A DNA stretch of 64,000 bases from Psychrobacillus sp. FSL K6-4046 (GCF_038624605.1 NZ_CP152020.1:1605312-1669311), one strand, 5' to 3'; positions 46,732 through 56,485 are shown, counted from the stretch's first letter. A program made the numbers and translations. The notes: generated from the letters alone by a model not told the origin.

Positions 46732-47301
46732 ATGTCTATTCAACGAAAAAAAGTAATATTGAATGAAATTGCTTTTTGGAAGCAAAATAAGCTACTTCCC
46801 GAGCATTACTGTGATTTTCTTACAGCTCTTTATGCTCAAGGGGAAGGAGAGGGAACTAAAGGAACCAACGAAGGTATACTAGCAAAGGAAGCGAAAAAGT
46901 CGAAGCTGAAAGTAATCTCGACTACTTCTATTATAAGTCTCATTACGCTCGCACTTTTAGGCTCACTAGTTTTCATAACAACGGCCATTATAATACCTAT
47001 TATTTTATCGGGAATTGCAATTCTAGTTTTTACGTACATATCTATTAAAAAGTTTAGTCAAAGTTCAATCTTATCACCCTTACTATTAGTATTTTCTGCG
47101 TTATTACTATTAGGAATTACTTTTAAAATATGGGAAGCTTTTTTCATAACGGAGCCTACTACATTAGTAATTATGATTGCAGTTAACTGCATATTATGGT
47201 TATTTTCTGGCTTACGTTTGAAGCTAATTTATTTTACTATTTCTGGTATTGTGGGACTATTATTGATATTTATATACATCTCTATTACATTTTTTACATA
47301 G
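46732..47301 (+). CDS. Conserved membrane protein of unknown function
   Basis: 189 residues from ATG 46732 (AGAGG seven bases upstream; ATG 46726 and a long open frame back to 46624 are less likely). A soluble N-terminus (NEIAFWKQNKLLPEHYCDFL) of the type seen in DUF2157-like proteins is followed by an acidic/Gly patch. About six hydrophobic helices then fill residues 58-189. No catalytic motif. It is in the place after sigA and is closed by a terminator. Confidence 0.7.
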   Translation: MSIQRKKVILNEIAFWKQNKLLPEHYCDFLTALYAQGEGEGTKGTNEGILAKEAKKSKLKVISTTSIISLITLALLGSLVFITTAIIIPIILSGIAILVFTYISIKKFSQSSILSPLLLVFSALLLLGITFKIWEAFFITEPTTLVIMIAVNCILWLFSGLRLKLIYFTISGIVGLLLIFIYISITFFT

Positions 47302-47320
47302 AATACAATTTTTAATGATT

Positions 47321-47356
47321 GAAATTTCACGTGACCAGTGGAATTTCTTTTTTTTT
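47321..47356 (+). terminator. Terminator after the membrane protein gene
   Basis: GAAATTTCAC (47321-47330) pairs with GTGGAATTTC (47338-47347), one G-U, followed by eight T. The remaining 240 bases before the acyl-CoA dehydrogenase hold a TATAAT (47551-47556) as a possible promoter and nothing else recognised. Confidence 0.88.
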
Positions 47357-47597
47357 GAGTTAATGAACCTACACATGCGCATAAGCGGTGGATAATGGCT
47401 TAGAGAGTGCTCCATAGAAAGCTTCTGACAGGAGTGGATGTACTTTCTTTAAATGTATGTAGATTTTATATTTCTCTATTGGAATTAAAAGATTAATAAA
47501 GAAAAATAGATTCAAATTCGTTTTAATATGATTATTTACATAATCTTTTGTATAATAAAAAAGTAAGCGTTTTTATTTACAAAGGGGATGGAATAAA

Positions 47598-48737
47598 ATG
47601 AATTTTGATTTAACGCAGGAACACCAAATGATTCGTAAAACGATTCGAGAGTTTGCTAGTGAGGTTGTAGCTCCCGGAGCAATTGAGCGAGACAAAACGA
47701 AGGAATTTCCAAAAGAAATCTTTAAACAGTTAGCCGACATGGGGATGATGGGCTTACCGTTTTCAGAGGAGTATGGTGGAGCAGGAGCTGATACAGTTAG
47801 CTTTGCTATTGTGACTGAAGAATTGAGTCGTGCCTGTGCATCAACTGGTATTACCTATTCAGCTCATATATCACTAGGCGGAGCACCGCTAAGCTTGTTC
47901 GGAACAGAAGAACAAAAACAAAAGTACTTAGTTCCAATTTGTACAGGAGAATCTTTAGGTGCTTTTGGATTAACGGAGCCAAATGCTGGATCAGATGCTG
48001 GGGGAACTCAAACAACTGCAAAAGAAGAAGGTAATGATTTTGTTATAAATGGAAGCAAGGCGTTTATTACAAACGCTAGTTATGCAAAACATCTTGCACT
48101 GACTGCTATTACAGGTATGTCAGATGGTAAAAAAGAGATTTCTGCTATTATAGTTCCAACTGATGCAGATGGTTTTACAGTAATTGATAACTATGAAAAA
48201 ATGGGGTTAAATGCCTCTAACACGACTGAATTAGTGATAGAAAATGTTAGAGTACCTCAAGAAAACTTATTAGGTAAACGAGGAAATGGTTTCAGACAAT
48301 TTCTTGTTACGTTAGACGGTGGAAGAATAGGAATAGGTGCAATGGCAGTAGGGATTGCTCAAGCTGCATTTGACCGAGCTCTCCAATATTCCAAGGAACG
48401 TAAACAGTTTGGAAAAACATTATCAGAGTTTCAAATTACACAGTTTAAACTAGCAGATATGGCAATGAAGATTGAATTAGCAAGAACGATGGTGCATAAA
48501 GCTGCTTGGTTAAAGGACCAAGGACGACCGTTTGGTAAAGAGGCATCTATGTGTAAACTATATGCTTCTGAAATTGCAATGGAGGTTGCTGATCAAGCGA
48601 TTCAGCTTCATGGCGGATATGGATATATGAAAGAATATGAAGTAGAACGCTATATGAGAGATGCGAAACTTCTTGAAATTGGAGAAGGTACTTCCGAGGT
48701 GCAACGAATGGTAATAGCTAGACATATTGGTTGTTAA
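47598..48737 (+). CDS. Acyl-CoA dehydrogenase
   Basis: FAD-dependent alpha,beta-dehydrogenation of acyl-CoA in fatty-acid or branched-chain degradation. Conserved segments are GAFGLTEPNAGSDAGG near residue 122, FAD-binding LDGGRIGIGAMA near 240, QLHGGYGY near 335 and the catalytic Glu region LEIGEGTSEVQRM near 358. 379 residues, closest in layout to short/branched-chain enzymes (Bcd/MmgC). The chain-length preference cannot be told. Single gene with AAAGGGGATGG upstream. Confidence 0.9.
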   Translation: MNFDLTQEHQMIRKTIREFASEVVAPGAIERDKTKEFPKEIFKQLADMGMMGLPFSEEYGGAGADTVSFAIVTEELSRACASTGITYSAHISLGGAPLSLFGTEEQKQKYLVPICTGESLGAFGLTEPNAGSDAGGTQTTAKEEGNDFVINGSKAFITNASYAKHLALTAITGMSDGKKEISAIIVPTDADGFTVIDNYEKMGLNASNTTELVIENVRVPQENLLGKRGNGFRQFLVTLDGGRIGIGAMAVGIAQAAFDRALQYSKERKQFGKTLSEFQITQFKLADMAMKIELARTMVHKAAWLKDQGRPFGKEASMCKLYASEIAMEVADQAIQLHGGYGYMKEYEVERYMRDAKLLEIGEGTSEVQRMVIARHIGC

Positions 48738-48878
48738 ACATTAAAAATATGTCGATTTTGTCACAAAGCTATAAAACTTTCTTCAATAACACTTTTCGTT
48801 TTCGACACAATGGAGTACAATATGAGTGTTGACTAATTCTATATTAGAAAAGAATGTATAAAAGAAGGAGGGTTAACT

Positions 48879-49262
48879 ATGCAAAAGAATCCAATTATCC
48901 CATTTATACTTATTATGGCATTTGGTATCGGTTTAATTTTCTTCCTATCTATCGATGGAGTAGGTAATAAAGCAGAAATTACGGCTGAACATGAAGCTGC
49001 TGAAGGCGGAGAATCTGCTGAAGGTGGAGAAGAAGCTACTGCTGGTGAATTCGATCCTGAAGCACTTGCTCAAGGAAAATGTATCAGCTGTCACGGTAAC
49101 ACTTATGAAGGCGGAATGGGGCCATCATTAGTGGGTACAGCATTGTCTGAAGATGAAATTAAAGACATTTTAGCTAATGGTAAAGGTTCAATGCCTGGTG
49201 GTTTAGTACCAGAAGCAAACCTGGATGAAATGGCTGCTTGGGTCAAATCTCTAGGTGAATAA
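48879..49262 (+). CDS. cccA: Membrane-bound cytochrome c550
   Basis: N-terminal membrane helix (about residues 7-26), a Gly/Glu-rich linker (about 38-58) and a class I cytochrome c domain with heme motif CISCH near 68. The axial Met is probably in GSMPGG near 105. 127 residues. Electron carrier on the outer face of the membrane. AAGGAGGG ribosome binding site; terminator follows. CcpA/TnrA control known in B. subtilis cannot be judged here. Confidence 0.92.
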   Translation: MQKNPIIPFILIMAFGIGLIFFLSIDGVGNKAEITAEHEAAEGGESAEGGEEATAGEFDPEALAQGKCISCHGNTYEGGMGPSLVGTALSEDEIKDILANGKGSMPGGLVPEANLDEMAAWVKSLGE

Positions 49263-49271
49263 GATTTTAAG

Positions 49272-49317
49272 AAAAGACCTCTAGATTCTTTCTAAGAATC
49301 GAGGTCTTTTTTTATTT
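49272..49317 (+). terminator. Terminator of cccA
   Basis: AAAAGACCTC (49272-49281) with GAGGTCTTTT (49301-49310) and inner GATTCTT/AAGAATC, then T-run. Confidence 0.92.
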
Positions 49318-49345
49318 TTGTTATAATAATGGTGAGGTGTATAGA

Positions 49346-50038
49346 ATGAATGCGAAAAACTTATCAGATAGACTGAAAACTGTGGCATCCTTTGTCGAAC
49401 AGGATACAATTTTAGCGGATATAGGAAGTGACCATGCTTATCTTCCATGTTACTTGGTCCACCAATCCATAATCTCTAAAGCAATTGCTGGAGAGGTAGT
49501 AAAGGGACCATTTGAATCTGCAGTGAAACAAGTGAAAAGTGAAGGCCTGGATAAGCAAATTGAAGTGCGTTTTGGCGACGGTCTGCAAGTGATTGAAGAC
49601 GAGGACCAAGTGGGCACCGTTACAATTGCTGGGATGGGTGGTCCGTTAATTGCTTCCATACTAGAAGCAGGTAAGCATAAACTTACTAACGTTCACACGC
49701 TCATTCTTCAACCGAACATTCACGCAAAAGCAATTAGAGAATGGGCGATTAAAGAAGGCTGGAATATTGATCAAGAAACAATTTTGGAGGAGCATTCCAA
49801 AATTTATGAAGTAATTGTACTTAAAAAAGGAAAAATGGTGCTTACTGAACAGGAGCTTTTATTAGGACCAATTTTAATGCAAAGCTGTACAAGTGTATTT
49901 CAGAAAAAATGGTCAGTTGAAATGAAAGAATGGGAAAGAATACTGACTCAATTAAAAAATATTCCACCATCTCCGGAAGTTTTACAAAAAGTAGAGGAAA
50001 TAGAGAATAAAATCTCGTTAGTGAAGGAGCTGTTGTAA
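49346..50038 (+). CDS. trmK: tRNA m1A22 methyltransferase TrmK
   Basis: Rossmann methyltransferase with motif I LADIGSDHAYLP near residue 26 and AGMGGPLI near 97; C-terminal coiled region. 230 residues from ATG 49346, with GAGGTG upstream; GTG 49337 lies in that site. B. subtilis yqfN. It is followed two bases later by the Nif3-like gene, the conserved pair after sigA/cccA. Confidence 0.92.
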   Translation: MNAKNLSDRLKTVASFVEQDTILADIGSDHAYLPCYLVHQSIISKAIAGEVVKGPFESAVKQVKSEGLDKQIEVRFGDGLQVIEDEDQVGTVTIAGMGGPLIASILEAGKHKLTNVHTLILQPNIHAKAIREWAIKEGWNIDQETILEEHSKIYEVIVLKKGKMVLTEQELLLGPILMQSCTSVFQKKWSVEMKEWERILTQLKNIPPSPEVLQKVEEIENKISLVKELL

Positions 50039-50040
50039 AC

Positions 50041-51159
50041 ATGAAGCAAACCAATGGACAACATCTTATTTCTATCTTTGAAGAATGGGCACCACGCTCC
50101 TTAGCGGTAGAGGGAGATTCGGTAGGTCTTCAAATCGGTAGATTAGATAAGCTGGTTACGAAGGTGCTTGTGACATTAGATGTGAACGACGAAGTGGTTG
50201 ATGAAGCAATTGAGCAAGGGTGTCAGCTAATCATTGCTCATCATCCTCCTATTTACAGTAAGCTTAAGAATATACGTACAGATATGCCACAAGGACGTCT
50301 GTTTGAAAAACTGATTAAGCATGATATTGCTGTATACGCTGCTCATACGAATTTGGATATAGCTACTGGAGGGGTTAATGATCTATTAGCTGAAGCACTG
50401 AAGCTAGAGAATATTTCTATATTAGAACCAACTACCTCCGAAAACTTAATGAAGCTTGAAGTATTTACTCCTAAAGAAGCTACTGAAACCGTTAGAAAGG
50501 CTCTAGCAGAGGCTGGAGCAGGTAATATAGGGGATTATAATAGCTGTAGCTTTACAACCTCTGGAGAAGGCCGGTTTAAGCCTGAGGAAAGTGCAGAGCC
50601 TTATATCGGGAAGCCAAATGAGTTAGCGGTTGTAAAAGAGGAAAAAATAGAGGTAGTATTACCTGAATCTAAGAAAAACAAAGTATTAAGAGCCCTGTTA
50701 AATAATCATCCCTATGAAGAGCCTGCATACAATTTGATGAGTTTGGATACTCAGGTCAACGAAATGGGGCTTGGAAGAATAGGGTTATTACCAAAGAAAG
50801 TTTCTTTGGCGGATTATGCAAATACCGTTAAATCATTGCTAAACGTACCTTTTGTTCGAGTAGTTGGACCGCTTGATAAACCCGTTCAAAAGGTGGCAGT
50901 ACTAGGCGGAGATGGTAACAAATATATTTCGATTGCTAAAAGGGCAGGGGCAGATGTTTTTATAACCGGGGACTTATATTTTCATATTGCACAAGATGCA
51001 TTAGCGATGGGACTTGCTGTTATTGATCCTGGCCACCATATCGAACAAATTATGAAAATTGGCGTTGCAAAATATATGCAAGCGGAGTGCCTAAATAAAA
51101 AACTGGACTGTGAATTCATCGCTTCTAAGATATCTACAGAACCTTTTAAACTTATTTGA
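50041..51159 (+). CDS. Nif3-like dinuclear metal protein YqfO
   Basis: NIF3/DUF34 protein, sometimes called GTP cyclohydrolase 1 type 2 homolog. Metal ligands are visible in AHHPP near residue 62 and HTNLD near 102, and GDLYFHIAQDA and DPGHHIEQ near the C-terminus. A PII/CutA-like domain is inserted in the middle (about 130-235, LEVFTPKEATETVRKAL). 372 residues, the long Firmicute form. Function not settled. AAGGAG precedes the ATG. Confidence 0.9.
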   Translation: MKQTNGQHLISIFEEWAPRSLAVEGDSVGLQIGRLDKLVTKVLVTLDVNDEVVDEAIEQGCQLIIAHHPPIYSKLKNIRTDMPQGRLFEKLIKHDIAVYAAHTNLDIATGGVNDLLAEALKLENISILEPTTSENLMKLEVFTPKEATETVRKALAEAGAGNIGDYNSCSFTTSGEGRFKPEESAEPYIGKPNELAVVKEEKIEVVLPESKKNKVLRALLNNHPYEEPAYNLMSLDTQVNEMGLGRIGLLPKKVSLADYANTVKSLLNVPFVRVVGPLDKPVQKVAVLGGDGNKYISIAKRAGADVFITGDLYFHIAQDALAMGLAVIDPGHHIEQIMKIGVAKYMQAECLNKKLDCEFIASKISTEPFKLI

Positions 51160-51188
51160 CTATAACGTGCTATTCTACCAAAAAAATA

Positions 51189-51233
51189 AAGCTTCGAAAA
51201 TTTTACTATTAGTAAATTTTCGAAGCTTATTTT
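51189..51233. terminator. Bidirectional terminator between yqfO and ispH
   Basis: About 18 pairs centred on AAGCTTCGAAAATTT and its complement (51189-51209 with 51211-51230), one bulge, with A-rich and T-rich flanks on each side. Confidence 0.88.
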
Positions 51234-51276
51234 AGAGTATCTTCTATATCGACCTCTACATAATTAAGTTACTTTG

Positions 51277-52254
51277 TTAGTTAACTGTATAAGGCTCTAT
51301 TTTAGTAACTGGTTTAGGAACTTTAATCTTAGGTAGAATTTTCTCGGGAAGTACTTTTTTTGTTGTATCATGAGTTGTAGGATCATTTGGATCGTATTTC
51401 TCTAAAAACTGGATGACTTCCTTAACAATCGGTGTTGGTGTGGAAGCTCCGGCAGTCACTGCTACATGGTTAACATTGTCTAGCCATTCTAATTTAAGAT
51501 CAGATATATCGCCGACTCGGTAAGATGGAGTGCCAGCAATTTCCTCTGAAACTTGTGTAAGTCTATTAGAGTTATTACTCATTGGATCACCAACAACAAT
51601 TAGTAGCTCAGCTTCTCCTGCTTGCTCCGCAACCGCTTCTTGTCTAACTTGAGTGGCAAGACAAATTTCTTTGTGTACCTCAATGTGAGGAAACTTTTCT
51701 TTCAGCTTTTCCATGAGATGAACAACGTCCCATTGTGACATAGTAGTTTGATTTGTGACTAATAATTTTGTATTAGAAAGGGAAAGACTTTCAATATCCT
51801 CATTTGTTTGAACAAGATGGACTTTAGTTGGGGCAACCCCGATTGCTCCTTCAGGTTCAGGATGCCCTTTTTTTCCGATATAAATAATATCATAGCCTTC
51901 TGCTGTTTTTTCTTTTATTAAATCATGGGTAACGGTAACATCAGGGCATGTGGCATCAATGGAAACTAATCCTTTTTTGCGAGCTAATTCCTTTACCTCT
52001 GGTGAAACTCCATGCGCTGTAAAAATGACCGTTCCTGTATCGACCTTTGATAGAATATCTAAGCGATTTTCTCCATCTAAAGTAATAATACCATCCTGCT
52101 CAAATGCATCTGTTACATGTTTATTGTGAACAATCATTCCTAATATATAAATTGGACGTGGAAGAGATGAATCCATTGCTGCATTCCTTGCAATAACCAT
52201 TGCATCCACCACACCATAACAATATCCTCTAGGCGAAATTTTTTGTACAATCAT
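51277..52254 (-). CDS. ispH: 4-hydroxy-3-methylbut-2-enyl diphosphate reductase
   Basis: Last step of the MEP isoprenoid pathway; [4Fe-4S] enzyme. Cysteines are in GYCYGV near residue 12, DATCPDV near 103 and EICLATQ near 197, with the substrate loop SNNSNRL near 225. 325 residues with a proline/lysine-rich C-terminal tail beyond the core. Its partner ispG is at 59.4-60.5 kb, also on the minus strand. Confidence 0.95.
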   Translation of the reverse strand: MIVQKISPRGYCYGVVDAMVIARNAAMDSSLPRPIYILGMIVHNKHVTDAFEQDGIITLDGENRLDILSKVDTGTVIFTAHGVSPEVKELARKKGLVSIDATCPDVTVTHDLIKEKTAEGYDIIYIGKKGHPEPEGAIGVAPTKVHLVQTNEDIESLSLSNTKLLVTNQTTMSQWDVVHLMEKLKEKFPHIEVHKEICLATQVRQEAVAEQAGEAELLIVVGDPMSNNSNRLTQVSEEIAGTPSYRVGDISDLKLEWLDNVNHVAVTAGASTPTPIVKEVIQFLEKYDPNDPTTHDTTKKVLPEKILPKIKVPKPVTKIEPYTVN

Positions 52255-52322
52255 CTTTAAGAAACTCCCTTCAATACGAGCATACTCATATTATAGCGGA
52301 GGAAAGAGATGATTACAAAATA

Positions 52323-53021
52323 TTAAAATGGTGGCTGGAAAATTCGCGGTAAAGAGACACCGCCAGTAGATGCTACGGTACTAGCTGCTCGGGCAACAGC
52401 TGGAGCCGCCGCTGAAGCTGCTGTAGTAGCGGTAGCCGCGGTAGCCGCTGTAGTTGCTGCGCTAGCTGCGGCACCTGCAGCAGGGGCTGCAGAGAATCCA
52501 CGGTAAAGTCTTAAAAGAGCAGGTACATTTTGAAGCATTGGAGCCCATTGTTTAACCATCGGTGTGATTTGTTGTGCAGTATTTATAAACTTATCAGCAG
52601 TTTGCAAATAAGACATGGTTTTACTGCTTAATCCTCCAGCACTTGCTGCTGCCGCACCCGCTGTAGCTGCGGCACCTGCTGTAGCGGCACCTTGAGCGAA
52701 CCCTTGCGGCCCAGGACTGAAATTAGGCGGGCCTCCTGGACTAAATCCTCCTGCACGTGGAGGGCCTTGACCAAAATCATTCGGAACCGGTGGACCTCCT
52801 TGGTTAAATCCACCAATTGGTGGAGTAGGAACAGGATTTGCAGAACCACCATTACTTTGGAATTGTCTTATAAAATTTGAAATTGGTCCACTCGCTTGCC
52901 CACTTGGTGCTTGATTGAAATTGGGTGGAGGAGGGGGCGTGTTTTGGAAAGAATTTGGATTGCCAAAATTAGAGAAATTATTTCTTCTCTGAGCAAATGG
53001 ATAAAATGATTCATAGCGCAA
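52323..53021 (-). CDS. yqfQ: YqfQ/VrrA-like spore protein, low complexity
   Basis: About 232 residues: a Pro/Gly/Asn/Phe-rich N-terminal half (about 15-110), a short helical segment (about 130-170, KFINTAQQITPMVKQWAPML) and an Ala/Thr-rich stretch (about 180-220). Same position as B. subtilis yqfQ and B. anthracis vrrA, between ispH and the DEAD-box helicase. Start unsettled: ATG 53033 abuts AAAGGAG with no spacing, while TTG 53021 is twelve bases from it. Probably spore-associated (inferred). Upstream of cshB, divergent. Confidence 0.75.
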   Translation of the reverse strand: MRYESFYPFAQRRNNFSNFGNPNSFQNTPPPPPNFNQAPSGQASGPISNFIRQFQSNGGSANPVPTPPIGGFNQGGPPVPNDFGQGPPRAGGFSPGGPPNFSPGPQGFAQGAATAGAAATAGAAAASAGGLSSKTMSYLQTADKFINTAQQITPMVKQWAPMLQNVPALLRLYRGFSAAPAAGAAASAATTAATAATATTAASAAAPAVARAASTVASTGGVSLPRIFQPPF

Positions 53022-53128
53022 TTTATTTCTCATCTCCTTTCGAACAAACAGACTATTCTATTCTATGCAAATTATCGGTTTTATGTACAAATCATGTTAC
53101 AATATAGGTATGATAGGGAGGGACTAAA

Positions 53129-54427
53129 ATGTCCAAATATACAGATTATAATTTTCAACCGTTTTTACTAGAAGCTATAAATAAATTAGGCTTCCAAGAA
53201 CCAACACCAATCCAAAAAGAAATGATTCCACTTGTCTTGAAAGGTAAAAGTGCAATTGGTCAAGCGCATACAGGAACTGGGAAAACACATAGTTTCTTAA
53301 TACCAATTGTTGAAAAAATTGATGCTAGTAAGCAAGCAGTTCAAGCAATAATTACTTCTCCGACTAGAGAGCTCGCAACTCAAATATATAAAGAGTTGAA
53401 CAAATTAGTGGAAGGTACTGAAATCCAAACTAAGCTATTTATCGGAGGAACTGACAAAGCTCGTTCAATCGAAAAGTTAAAGACACAGCCTCAAATAGTC
53501 GTTGGTACTCCAGGTCGACTTCGTGATTTAACAGTTGAGCAGGCACTTTTAGTTCATACCGCAAAAATATTAGTGGTGGATGAAGCCGATCTTGCATTTG
53601 ATTTAGGTTTTATCAATGAAATCGATCAGTTTGCATCAAAAATGCCAGATGAATTAGAAATGTTCGTATTCTCTGCGACCATACCAGAAAAACTACAACC
53701 ATTCCTTAAGAAATACATGGATTCACCTGTGCATATTAAAATAGGTGACAAACGTCCGGTCGCTGATGGAATTGACTTTACTGTTGTCCCTGTACGTAGT
53801 AAGTCTCGTAAAAAAAGATTATTAGACGTTATTGAAGGTATTAATCCTTATTTAGCGATTATCTTTGCTAATACGAAACAGAATGCGGATGAAGTAGCAC
53901 ACTATTTACAAGGAAACGGCATAAAAGTTGGCGTTGTTCACGGAGATGTTTCTCCACGTGATCGTAAACGAGTGATGAAGCAAATACACGAATTAGAATA
54001 TCAATACATTGTGGCTACTGACTTAGCAGCTCGTGGAATCGATATTCCAGGAGTAAGCCATGTCATTAATTACGAAATACCCGATGACCTTGAATTTTTC
54101 ATTCACCGAGTTGGTAGAACTGCCCGCGCAGGACTAACTGGAACAGCTATTACCTTATTTGAACCATCTGATGAAGATGCTTTAAACCGTATTGAAAAGA
54201 TGGGGATTACATTTGAGCATAAAGATGTAAGTAATGGCGAATGGTCTGAATTGAAAGAGAGACATGCTAGAAAAAATAGAACTAAAGTCGAAAATGAGAT
54301 AGATGCAAAAGCAAAAGCGTTGGTTAGAAAGCCTAAAAAGGTTAAACCAGGATATAAACGAAACATGAAATGGGAAATGGATAAAGTTAAGAAAAGAGAA
54401 CGTCGCATCAAAAACCGTAAGAAATAA
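53129..54427 (+). CDS. cshB: DEAD-box RNA helicase CshB
   Basis: ATP-dependent RNA helicase of cold adaptation and RNA turnover. Q motif and P-loop AHTGTGKT near residue 47, DEAD as VVDEADLAF near 150, SAT near 180, and HRVGRTARAG near 325. The basic C-terminal tail is rich in Lys/Arg. 432 residues. GGGAGGG precedes the ATG. B. subtilis yqfR. Confidence 0.93.
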   Translation: MSKYTDYNFQPFLLEAINKLGFQEPTPIQKEMIPLVLKGKSAIGQAHTGTGKTHSFLIPIVEKIDASKQAVQAIITSPTRELATQIYKELNKLVEGTEIQTKLFIGGTDKARSIEKLKTQPQIVVGTPGRLRDLTVEQALLVHTAKILVVDEADLAFDLGFINEIDQFASKMPDELEMFVFSATIPEKLQPFLKKYMDSPVHIKIGDKRPVADGIDFTVVPVRSKSRKKRLLDVIEGINPYLAIIFANTKQNADEVAHYLQGNGIKVGVVHGDVSPRDRKRVMKQIHELEYQYIVATDLAARGIDIPGVSHVINYEIPDDLEFFIHRVGRTARAGLTGTAITLFEPSDEDALNRIEKMGITFEHKDVSNGEWSELKERHARKNRTKVENEIDAKAKALVRKPKKVKPGYKRNMKWEMDKVKKRERRIKNRKK

Positions 54428-54439
54428 GGGGGAACTTCC

Positions 54440-55327
54440 ATGCTACTAGGATCACATGTTTCCATGAGTGGAAAAGAAATGTTGCTAGCTTCTAGTAAAG
54501 AGGCAGCGTCGTATGGTGCCAATACATTTATGATTTATACGGGTGCACCACAGAATACGCGCAGAAAACCAATAGATGAGTTAAACATTGAAGCTGGCCT
54601 TGCGCACATGAAGGAAAACGGCATAAATAATATTGTCGTTCATGCACCTTATATTATTAATTTGGGCAATACAACGAAGCCAGAAACGTTTGCTTTAGGT
54701 GTAGACTTTCTACAAAAAGAGGTAGAGCGCACTGCAGCTATAGGAGCTACACAAATCGTATTGCATCCTGGTGCACATGTTGGTGCTGGAGCTGATGCTG
54801 GTATACAAAAGATTATCGAAGGCTTAAACGAAGTATTAAGCTCTGATTATCCTGTCCAAATTGCTTTAGAAACAATGGCAGGAAAAGGCTCTGAATGTGG
54901 TAAGACTTTTGAAGAGCTTGCACAAATTTTTGATGGTGTGAAAAATAATGATCGCTTGTCGGTTTGTATGGATACGTGTCATATACATGATGCCGGATAT
55001 GATGTTGTAAACGATTTTGATGGCGTCTTAAATCATTTTGATCATTTGGTTGGAATTGACCGATTAAAAGTTCTACACATCAATGATAGTAAAAATATTT
55101 GTGGAGCAGCTAAAGATCGTCATGAAAACATAGGGTTTGGGGAAATTGGCTTTGAGGCATTGCAATATGTAGTGCATCATCCACAGCTGATAAATATCCC
55201 AAAAATTTTAGAGACTCCTTTCGTTGGTGTGGATGCCAAATCAAAGAAAGCTCCATATAAAATGGAGATTGAGATGCTACGCTCGAAAATGTTTGACCCA
55301 AATGCATTAGAACTACTAACTGTTTAA
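54440..55327 (+). CDS. nfo: Endonuclease IV
   Basis: AP endonuclease of base excision repair, active in spores in B. subtilis (yqfS). Zinc-site segments are [10 protein letters not shown] near residue 65, [11 protein letters not shown] near 108, [11 protein letters not shown] near 142, [11 protein letters not shown] near 177, and HINDSKN near 212. 295 residues. AAGGGGG precedes the ATG, 12 bases after cshB, so co-transcription is likely. Confidence 0.96.
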   Translation: MLLGSHVSMSGKEMLLASSKEAASYGANTFMIYTGAPQNTRRKPIDELNIEAGLAHMKENGINNIVVHAPYIINLGNTTKPETFALGVDFLQKEVERTAAIGATQIVLHPGAHVGAGADAGIQKIIEGLNEVLSSDYPVQIALETMAGKGSECGKTFEELAQIFDGVKNNDRLSVCMDTCHIHDAGYDVVNDFDGVLNHFDHLVGIDRLKVLHINDSKNICGAAKDRHENIGFGEIGFEALQYVVHHPQLINIPKILETPFVGVDAKSKKAPYKMEIEMLRSKMFDPNALELLTV

Positions 55328-55341
55328 ATATAATCAATTTA

Positions 55342-55380
55342 GGACCCTCTCTTTTCATTGAAAAGAAGAGGGGCCTTTTT
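55342..55380. terminator. Bidirectional terminator between nfo and yqfT
   Basis: CCCTCT and CTTTTC (55345-55356) pair with GAAAAG and AGAGGG (55360-55372), with GG/CC outside, then TTTTT. The yqfT stop lies inside the stem. Confidence 0.85.
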
Positions 55381-55615
55381 CTTTCAATTGCTCATATAAA
55401 GCAATTGCACGTTTTTCTCCTAAAATGCTTATAAGTTTTTGCTGAATAGCATTAGGTACACCTAATACCAACCAAGTAATAGATATTTCTTGCAGTAAGG
55501 GGTAGACGCCCTCTATTTCTTTATCTGATAATTTCACATCAAACCCTTTGAGTATTTTCTTAAACTCTTTTTTTGAACAGGTTTGTAGCTGAATAATAAA
55601 CTTAGCAATATCCAC
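55355..55615 (-). CDS. yqfT: YqfT, DUF2624 family
   Basis: 86 residues, charged and helical, starting MDIAKFIIQLQTCSKKEF. It occupies the place of B. subtilis yqfT after nfo, and the DUF2624 assignment rests mainly on that and on the general pattern. The GTG start has AAAGGAT upstream. Function unknown. Its stop is within the shared terminator. Confidence 0.72.
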   Translation of the reverse strand: MDIAKFIIQLQTCSKKEFKKILKGFDVKLSDKEIEGVYPLLQEISITWLVLGVPNAIQQKLISILGEKRAIALYEQLKEKGPSSFQ

Positions 55616-55640
55616 TAGAACATCCTTTCAAGCATTTTTA

Positions 55641-55701
55641 TTTACACTATACGATTTATCCTCTATACTTTTATTTTGTAAATCGTAATCATTCTTAATT
55701 A
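55641..55701 (+). promoter_or_regulatory. Promoter and candidate Zur operator of znuCB-zur
   Basis: TTTACA (55641-55646), 17 bases, TATACT (55664-55669). Just downstream, TAAATCGTAATCATTCTTA (55679-55697) has a perfect left half of the Zur box (TCGTAAT-N-ATTACGA) and a weaker right half. An inverted half-site ACGATTTA (55651-55658) lies in the promoter spacer. Confidence 0.68.
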
Positions 55702-55717
55702 GAATAGAGGAAATAAA

Positions 55718-56485
55718 TTGGCCTTACCATTAATTCAATTACATAATATTTCATACAAGTATGAACAAACACAAGCCTTAATCGATATAAATTTAGTTAT
55801 TAAGGAAGGCGATTTTCTAGCTATTATCGGTCCCAATGGCTCTGGGAAATCAACCTTATTAAAGATAATGTTGGGCTTATTGAAGCCATCAAACGGGAAT
55901 GTACTTCTCTTTGGGAAGCCAGCTAATCAGTTTAAGGAAAGAGAATGGATCGGATATGTTTCCCAAAAGTCCAATTCGTTCAATACTGGCTTTCCAGCAA
56001 CCGTAAGTGAAGTCGTTAGAAGTGGAGTGGTTAAACAAATAGGTCTGTTTAAGCGTTTTCCGGATGATGTTAAAATACAAGTTCGTCAAGCGTTAAAAGC
56101 AGTAGGAATGGAAGACTTCGCTCAAAAAAATATTGGAGAGCTTTCTGGAGGCCAGCAACAGCGCGTATTTATCGCAAGGGCTTTGATAAGTAATCCAAAA
56201 GTGTTAATACTAGACGAGCCTACCGTTGGAATTGATAGTAAAAATGTTCGTTCATTTTATAATATGTTAGTACACTTAAATCGTGAACATAACATTTCCA
56301 TCGTATTAGTTACACATGATGTGGACGCAGTATCAACAAGTATTAGCCATGTAGCTTGCCTAAATCAGAGAATTCATTTTCATGGCTTTAAAAAAGATAT
56401 GGAATCGATGAGCGAGGAACAATTAGAGTCGTGGTACGGTCATTCGGTCCGTAAAGTAGAACACCAGGGTGAGGTACAGTCATGA
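55718..56485 (+). CDS. znuC: Zinc ABC transporter ATP-binding protein
   Basis: ABC ATPase: Walker A GPNGSGKST near residue 39, signature LSGGQQQR near 142, Walker B VLILDEPT near 163. 255 residues, family of metal-uptake ATPases (ZnuC/AdcC). The metal assignment rests on the Zur box and the zur gene in the same operon. TTG start with AGAGG upstream. No substrate-binding protein is encoded next to it. Confidence 0.88.
   Translation: MALPLIQLHNISYKYEQTQALIDINLVIKEGDFLAIIGPNGSGKSTLLKIMLGLLKPSNGNVLLFGKPANQFKEREWIGYVSQKSNSFNTGFPATVSEVVRSGVVKQIGLFKRFPDDVKIQVRQALKAVGMEDFAQKNIGELSGGQQQRVFIARALISNPKVLILDEPTVGIDSKNVRSFYNMLVHLNREHNISIVLVTHDVDAVSTSISHVACLNQRIHFHGFKKDMESMSEEQLESWYGHSVRKVEHQGEVQS

Noticed and set aside
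48760-48870. Promoter of cccA
   Set aside because: TTGACT at 48830 and TACAAT further upstream lack partners at acceptable spacing.
54103-54522. 139-codon minus-strand frame across the end of cshB and start of nfo
   Set aside because: Covers two well-supported genes on the other strand; no start signals.
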